Shown here piece after piece: positions 1 to 12,200 of a stretch of DNA of 64,000 bases. Location: assembly GCA_958510875.1 (NCBI GenBank), contig OY294068.1:25710297-25774296 (forward strand), in the 5' to 3' direction. The DNA comes from Endomychus coccineus. Lineage: Eukaryota; Arthropoda; Insecta; Coleoptera; Endomychidae. Positions within the stretch are counted from its first letter, which is position 1. Each line of letters opens with the position of its first letter. The notes beneath the pieces were generated by a model. That model was given only the letters and a program-made list of their open reading frames with translations. It did no database searches and was not told the origin of the DNA. Position numbers and translations under genes: made by a program.

Positions 1-1395
1 CAAATGCTAAATTAAAAGAAACAACAAAACTTTTTGGGAAATCGCTAAGGCATCAATTGTTCAAAATGTTGCCCATTTTCCTGAATACACAAATTAATTC
101 GTTTCAAGAAATTGGATTGAACTCTGGCTAGTACTTCAGGATCATTCTTCAATAAATCCGCTTCATGATTAATTCGTTGCAACAATTCCTCCCGTGTGTT
201 TACTGGAGCTGCATAAACTTTCGACTTCAAAGCGCCCCATAGAAAGAAGTCGCAGGGCGTCAAATCAGGGGAACTCAAACATTGATTTTAGTTTGATTCT
301 GAAAATATGTAACTTCCGTTTCATGAGGATTTTCATCAGCATAGAAATGTTCATTATGGAGGTTAAAAAGACCACATCTCGTGAACAGAATTCTTCTACA
401 AAAATTGGGGTTTGCGTTTTGTCTTTGGACAATAAACCGACAGAAATCTAGCCGATGAACTGGATCCATGGGCAATAAGTCTTGAACTGTTTTAATATGA
501 TAGGGATACAACAGTTCTTCTTTCAGTACATTATGAACTAATGATTTTGAGGCTCCAATACGAAGTCCCAAACGTAGTGTGCTTATCCAAGGTTCAGTTT
601 CAACCGCTTCCAGTATCGCTTCTTCGAGCTCTAACGTCCTTCTTGTCCGTCTGCGTCCAGTTTCTCTGCGATTTGCTTCAAATTTGACAGTTTCGCGAAG
701 GTTTGCCGATTTGGAATTCTGCGATGCTGATATCTTTCCCTTCTCCGGCCATTGCAACGACAAAGTCCATAAATCAATGACATATCAACCATTTCAGTGT
801 TAGTGAAATTTTGAGCCATAATTTTATAAAATTTGTACGGAAATCAAAGTAAAAACTGACAGTTTTGAGAATAAATTCTTCAAATGCCAAAATGACATTA
901 GAAAAGCAAAGGCAACTAAGGTATTTTAATCAAGTAAAATTAGTAAGCCAAAATTGCAGAGACTCGAAAATTACTTTTTTTCAAGCTAATCCGTTGATTT
1001 TATCAAAATTTTCTAAGAGTAAGAAAAGTTTTCAAATTAGATAAGCTATCTACATAAAAAATATAGAGTGAATTACATCGACCACAAAAAAGTTCTGGAC
1101 ACTTTTCCCGTTACATCCTCAAGTTTGAGCCATTTCTATGGTCTCTAAGGCTCTGTGCTCCACTCTCAAAAATGGCCATTATTGACAGTAACTCACCTGC
1201 TAAATATTGTAAAAGTTCTTCATCACGTTCTCAAGTTATACCGAAAAAACAAAATTATTTTTGCAATTTTGAAGCCCTCTACCGGGTAAACAAGACACTT
1301 GAGGCAAAAGTAAAAAGGCTCATCAACTTTTTTTCGAATCAAAGAATCTTCGGTTTTATTTTGGCCACGCAGTTCGAGGACACCCTGTATATCCA
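1..1395 (-). mobile_element. Tc1/mariner-superfamily element with defective transposase (copy 1, cut by window edge)
   Basis: A terminal motif near 1395 (acaccctgtat) is followed on the minus strand by an untranslated leader and then an ATG at 819. The reading frame starts FTNTEMVDMSLIYGLC, the N-terminal helix-turn-helix typical of these insect transposases. It then shifts frame into 763-275 (IGASKSLVHNVL, FYADENPHETEV) and resumes at 278-45 with SSPDLTPCDFFLWG, the region of the third catalytic acidic residue. The middle of the protein, between ENPHE and SPDLT, is missing, so the copy is internally deleted as well as frameshifted. The 3' end lies beyond base 1. It sits downstream of EPRS exon 15, presumably in an intron. 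A related copy lies at 60.7-63.6 kb. Confidence 0.8.
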
Positions 1396-3096
1396 GCAAA
1401 ATTTGATATGACTGGAATATGATCAAATTCTTTTTTTACAGATTAATGAATAAGAAGCACTTTTATTTTTATCAGAAAATGTCCCTAGAAAAAGTATGAC
1501 CATTTTGACGAAAAAAAACTGGAAATTTTCCGGGTTTTTTCATTTATTTAAATTAATTTCCAAATAAAGCCCCTATCAAAAAAATACAAGAGATCAAAGT
1601 CATAGATAATTTGAATACGCGTCGAATGAGCCAAGATATAAGTCATTTGAAGGTTATGGGCCCGAGATAAGGCCCATTTTGTGATTTTTTTCGGTTTACA
1701 AAATATTTTTTTTTTAATAAAAATAGATTGTAAAAAATATTTTGTTTGTGTGGAAAGTTGGCATTTTTATTCTACTTTTCCTTGGATTTTTTAGTCGCCA
1801 AAATTTGAATTTCGCGAAAAACCGTAAAATTGCGATTTCACGCTGAAAAATTCAGACTTTTGACTCAAAACAAAATGTGTTTTGTAGATTTTGACAAATA
1901 TTACCTAAAATAACAATCAAATCACATTTTGCTATAAATGCCGAATTTTAGCGGGACTTTAAAAATTTTTGACCATGGAAAATTGGAAAATTTTGAGGTA
2001 GATAATACAAAAAAAAAACAAATTCTAGATACTGTTAGAGCTTTTCAATGCGCGTATTTTGAGGTATTGTAGATCAATTTTGCTTTAGTAGAAGTCTAGA
2101 TATTCATGTAAACTTGTTTAGACCTGTCGCGGGCCCAATTTAATGGAAAGTAGATGGCTTTCTCTATCTAAATCCAAAAGTGTGACCTCCTAGCCATCAT
2201 TGAAAAAAATCTAGAGCGAGGCAAGGAAAAAAAAATGATCATGCAAACTATAATTTTTTATGCGGCTAAGAGGTCACAGTTTTGGATTCAGATAGAGAAA
2301 GTCATCTACTTTCCATTGAATTTTGGATGTTTACGATGGGCCCAAAATTGGGCCCGCTACAGGCCCGAACACGTTAACATGAAAATCTAGACTTCTACTA
2401 AAGCAAAATTGATCTACAATAGCTCCAAATACGAGTATTGGAGAGCTCTAACAGCATCTCAAATTTGTTTTTTTTTCGAATATTCTAACCTCAAAATTTC
2501 CCCAATTTTTCGAGCTCAAATAGTTTCAAAGTTCCCTCAAAATTCGGCATTTATATCGAAATGTGATTTGTAGGTTATTTTACGTAATATTTGTCAAAAT
2601 CTACAAAATGCATATCGTTTTGTGTCAAAATATGTATTTTTCAGCGCGCAATCGCAATTTTACGGTTTTTCGAGAAATTCAAATTTTGGCGACAAAAAAA
2701 TCCAGTGAAAAGTAGAATAAAAATGCCAACTTTCCACGTAAACAAAATAGGTTTACAATCTTTTTTCTATTTAAAATATTTTGTAAGCCGTAAAAAAATC
2801 ACAAAATAGGCCTTATCTCGAGTCCATAACCTTCAATAGACTTGTACCTTGGCTCATTCGACGCGTATTCAAATTATCTATGAATTAGATCTCTCGTTTT
2901 TTTGATCGTAGGCTTAATTTCAAAATTAATTTTAATAAATGAAAAAATCCGGAACTTTTCCAGTTTTTCCGCAAGAAAATGGACATAACTTTTCTAGCGG
3001 CAGGAAGTTTTTAACTATTTTTCCCGGTTTTAGAGCACCAAAAACATAACACACATGACATACAAAATAGCCATATCAAATTTTCGAATCAACTTT
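1396..3096. mobile_element. Long foldback (inverted-repeat) element, about 1.7 kb
   Basis: The sequence from about 1390 to 2200 reappears in reverse complement from about 2264 to 3095. Clear matched blocks are acgcgtcgaatgagcca (1617) against tggctcattcgacgcgt (2850), the gatagagaaag blocks around the centre, and terminal caaaatttgatatg against ccatatcaaattttcg. The centre is near 2235 with about 65 unpaired bases. I see no coding sequence. It lies directly against the terminal motif of the mariner-like copy to its left. Its class is not known from sequence alone; foldback or MITE is the best description. Confidence 0.75.
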
Positions 3097-3211
3097 TGTG
3101 ACCATGCGACTGGACTATGAATAAAATACTATAATTTCATCTGAAAAATTGAAGATGAATTTTTTCAAGTCCAAATTTAAATTACTGGACGCTGAATAGA
3201 AACAAACTTAC

Positions 3212-6200
3212 CTTTTGTCCTTGTTGCGCGATTTTTTCACTCACATCATTAGCATTTGTCACAGTTGGCGCAACTTTACACAAAGTCTCTTCTTTTGTTG
3301 GAACACATCCAGGTTTCCATTCGGTATTTGTAATGCTCTTATATTCTACCTTGAGGTTGAGTAAGACTTTCACAGCATCATCAATATCACTTTTTGGGCT
3401 CTTCTTCGATTTCAAATCCCTGACTATGTTCCCTTGTGCATTTATTTCATTGTTTACGATTTCTGCAGAACGAGCAGCAACAGAAGGTTTGGTTTCTTCA
3501 ACCTGAGAGAATTCCAAAATGAGACAAAGTTATTAAAGACTTATCAACGAACACAGAATTACAATTTCAAATATGTTCAATCTTACAAATATACACTGAT
3601 AAATAAGTTTACTCACCGACACTTCTTTCGGTGGTACACATCCAGGTTTCCATTCGGTATTTGTAATGCTCTTATATTCCACCTTGAGGTTGAGTAAAAC
3701 TTTCACAGCCTCATCGATATCACTTTTTGGGCTCTTCTTTGATTTCAAATCCCTAACTACGTTTCCCTGTGCACTTATTTCATTGTTTACGATTTCTGCA
3801 GAACGAGCAGCAACAGAAGGTTTGGTTTCTTCAACCTGAGAGAATTCCAAAATGAGACAAAGTTATTAAAGACTTATCAACGAACACAGAATTACAATTT
3901 CAAATATGTTCAATCTTACAAATATACACTGATAAATATGTTTACTCACCGACACTTCTTTCGGTGGTACACATCCAGGTTTCCATTCGGTATTTGTAAT
4001 GCTCTTATATTCCACCTTGAGGTTGAGTAAAACTTTCACAGCCTCATCGATATCACTTTTTGGGCTCTTCTTTGATTTCAAATCCCTAACTATGTTTCCC
4101 TGTGCACTTATTTCATTGTTTACGATTTCTGCAGAACGAGCAGCAACAGAAGGTTTGGTTTCTTCAACCTGAGAGAATTCCAAAATGAGACAAAGTTATT
4201 AAAGACTTATCAACGAACACAGAATTACAATTTCAAATATGTTCAATCTTACAAATATACACTGATAAATATGTTTACTCACCGACACTTCTTTCGGTGG
4301 TACACATCCAGGTTTCCATTCGGTATTTGTAATGCTCTTATATTCTACCTTGAGGTTGAGTAAAACTTTCACAGCCTCATCAATATCACTTTTTGGGCTC
4401 TTCTTCGATTTCAAATCCCTTACCACGTTCCCTTGTGCACCTATTTCATTGTTTACGATTTCTGCAGAACGAGCAGCAACAGATGGTTTGGTTCCTTCAT
4501 CCTGAGAGAATTCCAAAATCAGACAAAGTTATAAAGACTTATCAATGAACATTGAAGAATCAGAATTTCAAATATGTTCAATCATACTAATTCAACACAT
4601 AAACACCCTAAAATCAACCAAACACCTTCTAAAACCCCTGGTTCATATTATAAACTTAATATTCCTGACTAGAAGAATTCCTGAGCATTTTAAACTATCA
4701 GTGGTTACACCTATATATAAGAATGGTGACAAAAATCTTATTCACAACTATATACCTATAAGCCTTATGAGTACTTTTGAAAAATTATTTGAAAAATGTT
4801 TGAAATCTCGGTTACATAACTTTCTGATAAAAAATAAAATCCTCAATTATAAACAGTTTGGTTTTCAGCCAGGTATAAGCACAGATGTTCCTTGACTTAG
4901 CAAAAGCATTTGACACAGTTCCTAACCCAGCACTGTTAAACACTCTCGAACAACATGGAGTAAGAGGCATTGTATTGGAGATTTTCAAAAATTATTTACC
5001 AGAGAAAACAAATTGGAAAAATAAGAAATACGTACAGCAACACTGATGATATACAGATAGGAGTACCTCAAGGTCCGGTTCTTGGACCCCTGCTTTTCAT
5101 TACTTACTTCAACTCTTTAATAGACACACATACGGGCGGCACTATAATTTCATATGCTGATGATACAGTTCTAGTTTTTGAAGATAACACATGGCACACT
5201 GTTAAGGAAAATGCTCAACATGGCATATTCATAGTTAAAACCTGGCTAGACTTCAACAAACTGTCTTTAAATGTAGGCAAAACGTCATATATAACCTTTT
5301 CTCTGACAGAAGCAAACAGACCTGATTTCTCTAAATTAAAATTTGAACACTCAAATCGTCAAATCTTGAAATAAACAATACTGATAAAGCCAAATACCTG
5401 GGTATAATTATTGACAAACACCTTAAATGGACAGACTACATTAATACCTTAACAGCAAAACTACGAAGATTTATATATAAATTTTATGAGCTACGAAAGT
5501 TTATAAATAAAAAATTATTAATCATTCTCTACCAATCGTTAATTGAATCTATCCTAAGATACGGTATTGCTGTGTGGGGTGGTCTTTATAATAATGCCTT
5601 ACAATCCCTGACCGTTTTTCAAAATTACATTATTAAAATAATACTTTGAAAAAAAAATGTTATTCTACAAGCCTACTATACAATGGAGAATTTCTGAGTA
5701 TACACTCACTATATTATCACACATGTTGCATATTCATCTACAAACATCCCTATTTGAAAATCTATCGAACACATAAGCATGAAACTCGGTCAAAAGCTAA
5801 TAATATACTAATAAGTCCCTTTTATCAGAAAGATGCTAACCAGAGGTTCATTACGTCAATAGCTCCTAAAATAATCAATTCTTTACCACCAAACATAAAA
5901 AAATAAACAATCTTAAAGCTTTCCAAAAAAAATCTTAACAGTATATAGGTAAAAACCAAACAAAATACTTAAATATCATATAATTACTGTAAATACATAT
6001 ATTTTTTAATTCCAAACAATGTAATCTGAATGTAAAGCATCCGAAATTTGATTTGCTTAATATTATTATATTAATACATACAAATAGCAAAATAATACAA
6101 TAATAAATTGTTCTGTACACATACACCTTGGGCCTAGGTGTATATAATTTTAGAAATATTATTATATAAGTTTTTGTAAACTAATATTTGTGTAAGACAA

Positions 6201-9200
6201 ATAAATAAATAAATAAAATAAAATAAAAAAATAAATACAAATATACACTGATAAATAAGTTTACTCACCGACTTTTCTTTTGGTGGAACACATCCAGGTT
6301 TCCATTCAGTATTTGTAATGCTCTTATATTCCAGCTTGAGGTTGAGTAAAACTTTCACAGCCTCATCAATGTCACTTTTTGGGCTCTTCTTTGATTTCAA
6401 ATCCCTTACCACATTCCCTTGTGCATTTATTTCATTGTTTACGATTTCCGCAGAACGAGCAGCAACAGAAGGTTTAGTTTGTTCAACCTGACAAAAATAC
6501 GAAAGAAGATGAATTTTGAGAGGAATTTCTCAGTGAACCAAAACGAATTAAGATTTTAAATACGTTCAATTCAATTTTCAATGAAATAAATACCTTTTTG
6601 TCAGATTTCTTTTCCTGTTTGGTCCCAGAAACACCTGTGTTATCCTTTCCATCTGGAATGTAGAACAAAATGATTGGTTGCTCTTTACAGGTGTGCAAAC
6701 TTCTTGGGCCATAAGGAACGTCTACCTTGAAGAAACCTCGTCTTTGAACTTGAATAATGTCACCTTTCTTCAAATTTCTCAATTCAGGATCTCCCAAAAC
6801 CTGCACTTCTTTCTGTAAGTAAACCAATCAATGAAACACATTTCATGAGAAAGTAATATACAGGGTGTTTCAGTTTTTTCGTTCATAACTTCGACAAACG
6901 ATAGAACTTCTAAAAATAATAGGGGTATAGATAAAATTTTTCACTTCGTTTTCGAGATACGTTGAAATTGAAAAAAAATTTAGTTTTTTGCGAATATCTC
7001 CGGAACCGTTTGTTGTACAAAAAAGAAATTTTGTAAGCAATTTCTACTCATAGTAAGCTATGTTTTGTGAGATAAAAGTTTTTTTTTTTAGTCATAATTG
7101 GTGAAGATTTTGAAGGGGTAGTGGTTGTTTTTCTCCCCAACTTCTACGCCACTGGAAAAAGTACGGTTTTGAGACAACAATTTGAACCGCCAATGTTTTC
7201 TACACAAAAAAGGTAATCTCGGTCATAAGATCTAAACTTGACCGTTTTCGAGAAAAATCAACTTTTCTGTTGAAAACCGTGGTCAATTTTTCAAAATTAA
7301 ATACTAATTAAACAAAATTGATTTAAACGTTAGAACAAGTAACAAAAGCAAAAAATTTACCATGTTTTTCAACATAAAAGTTGATTTTTCTCGAAAACGG
7401 TCAATTTTAGAGCTTATGACCAAGAGTACCTTTTTGTGTAGAAAACATTGGCGGTTCAAATGGGCATCTCAAAACCGTACTTTTTCAGTGGCGTAGAAGT
7501 TGGAGAGAAAAACAACCACTACCCCTACAAAATCTTCACCAATTATGAATAAAAAAAAATTTTATCTCACAAATCATAGCTTACTATGAGTAGAAATTGC
7601 TCACATAAGCTGTTTTCTGAACGATGAACGATTCCGCAAAACTAAATTTTTTTTTAAATTTCAACACCCTGTTTCTCGAAAACGAAGTGATTTAGAGAAA
7701 AATTTCATATGAAAGACCCCTATTATTTTTAGAAGTTCTATCGTTTCCCTAAGTTATGAACGAAAAAGCTGAAACACCCTGTATAAGAATTTTAATGGAG
7801 CAGAAATAGTTGATAATCATGTGAAACATAAAATAGGAATATTTATTTCTTCATACACTGGATCATTAACACGATAAAAAAAATACTTAACACTAAATAT
7901 TAAAATTAATATAGTGATAAATAAAAATAATTCTAAAACCATAGCAAGTTCGAAATAACTTCAACTATTATACAGGGTGTTTCAGAAAGACCTCCCGTAA
8001 ATGCAGGGGACGGTAGATTTTACAAAAATAATCAGATTCTTCTCATAAACTACGGTCCTATCTTCTCTCGTTTCCGAGATACAGGGTGTCGAAGTTTTGA
8101 CAAACTATAAAATTTTCTTCATTATCTCCTGAACAAATGAAAATTTTTAGTTCAAACTTGGTACTAAACTAAAACTAAAGTTTTATGGATGAGAAATTTT
8201 TGTGGTCACAAAGAGTTTTCGAAACAAATACAGTAGCGTAGTTATGGGGTTTTGTACCTATTTAAACCCTTCAAACTTCTACGCCAATGGTCGGAAATTA
8301 TCATTATATAAAAGCTTTGGTTTATTTCCTATAAAAAAGCATTCTTGATAAATTTCACTTAGAGGCTTCCTGTTTGAGCTATTTTGATTTTTCTAATCAG
8401 GGTTATCATATGGTATTTCTTTTGAAAGGCTATTTATTAAGTAAAAAAATTTGAATACCTATTTATTGGTAACGATGAAAAATAATTCATAATAAATGCT
8501 CAAAATGGTATCCATTTCTTCAACGCAACAGCGACATAGATTTCTCAATGACCTTCTTGTTCGAATTAAGATTTTATTATAAATTTCACCACAAGCTCTT
8601 CGAATACGATTAAGTAGATCTTCTCTATTATGAACCGACGTGGGATAATCCTATCTTTCAAATAACCCCAAGCAAAAAAGTCCGGAGGATTGAGGTCAGG
8701 TGATCGAGGAGGCCATGCAACTGGACCACCTCTACCAATCCATCTTTCACCGTACTTCTCATTTAGCCATTCTCGTAGTTGCCTGCTGGGCAGGACAGCC
8801 ATCCAATTGTATCCATGCATTTGTTCCCTCATTGTGTGGTGTCTTCGGGATTAGTTTGCAAAAATTCTAAAATGCAGGGGCCTGGTCTGCCTGGTATGGG
8901 TCAAAAATATTGTTTTTGTAAATGCCAAGCACATTGACATTGAATTCTTGAAAATTCCTAGATCTCGTACCATGATGGGTTTTCAATTGCCGATAAGAAA
9001 CTGAACAACAACAAAAACTTTCTTCAGCAAATATTGTGGACAGATGAAGCACATTTTACTCGGACGTAGATTTATTGATTTTCACAATTTACGTTTATGG
9101 GCAAATGAAAACACTCAAGGAAAATTCAGTGTCAATGTCTGGCTTGGCATTTACAAAAACAATATGTTTGGCCCATACGTTTTACCAGACAGACTAACGG

Positions 9201-12200
9201 CCGCTGCATTTTGGAAACTAATCACGAAGACACCACACAATGAGTGAACAAATGCATGGATACCATTTTGGCAGACAAGTACGAGAATGGCTAAATAGAA
9301 GGTATGGTGAAAAATGGATTGGTAGAAGTGGTCCAGTTGCATGGTCTCCTCGTTCACCTGATCTTAATTCTCTGGACTTTTTTGCTTGGGGTTATTTGAA
9401 AGATAAGATTATGCCACGTCGGTTCATAATAGAGAAGATCTACTTAATCATATTCGAAGAGCTTATGGTGAAATTAATAATAAAATGTTAATTCCAACAA
9501 GAAGGTCGTTGAGAAATCGATGTCGCCGTTGCGTTGAAGAGTAGAGCTATCAATGGGTATGCCTAACAGGGAGGGGGCATTCTTATTTTCGTCATACCTT
9601 CTAATGACTCAAATTTTATTCCGTAATATGACTCCGACTAAATTTACACAAATAATGCTAGCAACTCTGCAAAGTGTTCTCCCAAAGCCATTATTCCTCT
9701 TTTCAAAAGTTCCAGTTTCACCCTATCTTATTTCAAAGAGAAAAAACAAGCAATAACTTATAACAATCTTGTATGAATAGATGAAGAAAAACAAATTAGC
9801 TGTGGATTCACAAAATAGTTGAATATGTTTATGACATTTACCCAGAATTTTATTTATTCAATAATTACTTACAATTTCGAAACTACAATAGAATGACATC
9901 AAAGAAAAAATGAATCAGTGGTGAAAATAACTCAATATTTACCCTAGTCTCGTGGCCGATGAATTGTTTAAAATCTTCATCATTACCAAGTACAGGTTTA
10001 CTAATGATATGTTCAAAATACAAACACCAAGTTGGTGTAAATTCTGCATTTCGAGTATCTGCCAGCCAAGTTAATTTCAATGTTTTCTTATAATCCTTAT
10101 TTTCAAGATTTGGTTTTGCTTCAACTGATGTTATCTGTCCATTTTCCCTAAAATAATTGTATGCTTTGTATATACAAATATAATGATTTTACAAAATTAA
10201 AAAATGTATTTGGCCATAAAGTAGATTTCAAATAGTATGAAGCAGATAAGGTTTTAGAGGCAATTGTACTCACCGATTAATTTTGGTTATCAACAAATTT
10301 CCCCAATTTATGAAGGTAGCATTTTCACCTTCCTTGAGACCTTCAGCATCCGCTTCATCAATTAAAATTTTGGGTCCTATCCATACTGTCTTAGTACCTG
10401 CTGATGCATTTTTAGGATGTTTTAGAACAATTAATTTGTCTTCCTTCACCCCCTGAACTATAACTGGTACATTAGTCTCAAAATCCACAACAGTATATCG
10501 GGAAGCAATTGGATCGATAACCTTTAAATGACAAATCGATAAGATGCACAACTAAAAACAAATGAACTATATCTACAAATTACTTACCTTCTTATTGAAA
10601 GCCCAAATCTTATCCCATTCCATGAAAACTACAGATCTACTTGAACCTAGTGCTATGATAAATTCTTTCAATCCTTGAACTGTCATCCCCCTTCTTAAAA
10701 CACCTCTAACAGTTGGCATGCGTGGATCGTCCCTGAAATCATTTCAATATAGAGTTCTTTGTAAACGATAAATTATGAAAAGTTTTGGAAACTAAAATAG
10801 CTTTCAGTGAAAAAAGTGCTATTTTATTATCTTTAATTGGAGGTGATCAATGTTGAATCAACGGTTCACTTACCATCCATCAACTAATCCTTCATTTACA
10901 AACCACGTCAATTTTCTCTTACTTAGAACAGTGTTTGTCATAGAAAGTCTACTGTATTCCCAAATGTATGGTTTTCTCAATCCGAGAGTGTCAATGAACC
11001 AATAGAATTGTGGATCTCTGTCATGATATTCCATTGTTCGCAATGTATGTGTGACACCTTCTATGGCATCAACTATTGGACATGCAAAATCATAGGTAGG
11101 ATACACCCTATGAACATATAAAACAGTCAAAGAAACATAACAGTGCCATTTATTAATTAATTTACTAATTAAGTCTATAATTTTTGTTATATATAAATTC
11201 TCGGGAAATAGGTCACATTAACACTTATGCTTTATATTTTAATCTTTACGTACATTTCGGTCTCACGACCATCATCAGAAGACTTATTATTTCAATAACC
11301 TGATTACTTAAAACTAATTGTATTAACACAAAGCGTCCTTATCGCACCAATCTCATTTAAAATGCCAACGTCACCGAAACGAACAGAAACACGAAATAGA
11401 AATTGTAACACAACAATGTTATAAGTATAATATATCAAGAATCCACTGTTTAGTAGAACTCTCAAAAAATACGAACACTTGTCATCAAAGTCTATGAACG
11501 ACTAACAAACGAGACAAGTTCAAGTATTTATTTTCGAACCAGATGTCACGATTTATTAGGTAATAAAAGAAGGTCTGGAATATACTTTTGACATTCTACT
11601 TAAAATAGACTTCTAACATTATAAGGACGCATGTAGGAATTTGCTAGAAAATTAATTAATCAAGTTAGTATAAATATGACTTAGTGTCTGAACATCAGTC
11701 CTATGATTTACAGATTTGGAGTCACGTTTTATGTGAATCATTTCCAGAATAGATCTTTTATAATAATTGGTTTCCTTAGTTAAAATATCAACATTTTTGT
11801 AATCGAATTGATGGTTATAATCAAAGCAGAGTTTAGCAAGGGCGGTGGAATTTTCTAAGTTTTTGTTTCTTGTGCTATACTTATGACCATACATTCTTTG
11901 TTGTAAATATTGTTTAGAGATTCCAGTAGAGGTTTAAGATTTGAGAAATATTTCCCAACACAGTTAATAGGCTTATGCGAGTGTGTTCCCAATGATAAAA
12001 TTCAGTACGTGATTAATAAATTTAACAATTTCCAGTGTAATCTTCAATTTACTTGTGAAATAGAAGTGAACAAAAACATAAATTTCCTAGATATGAACAT
12101 TAGGCATGATGCAGATGGAAAAATAAAAACTTCGCAGTTTACTAAAGAAGTTTGGTCTCAACGTTATCTTCAAAAATTTAAAAATTGTTCGTAATACACT

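Noticed and set aside
3212..4533. Regularly spaced repeats that could suggest a CRISPR-like array
   Set aside because: The units are 333-bp exon-intron modules in a eukaryotic gene, not short repeats with unique spacers.
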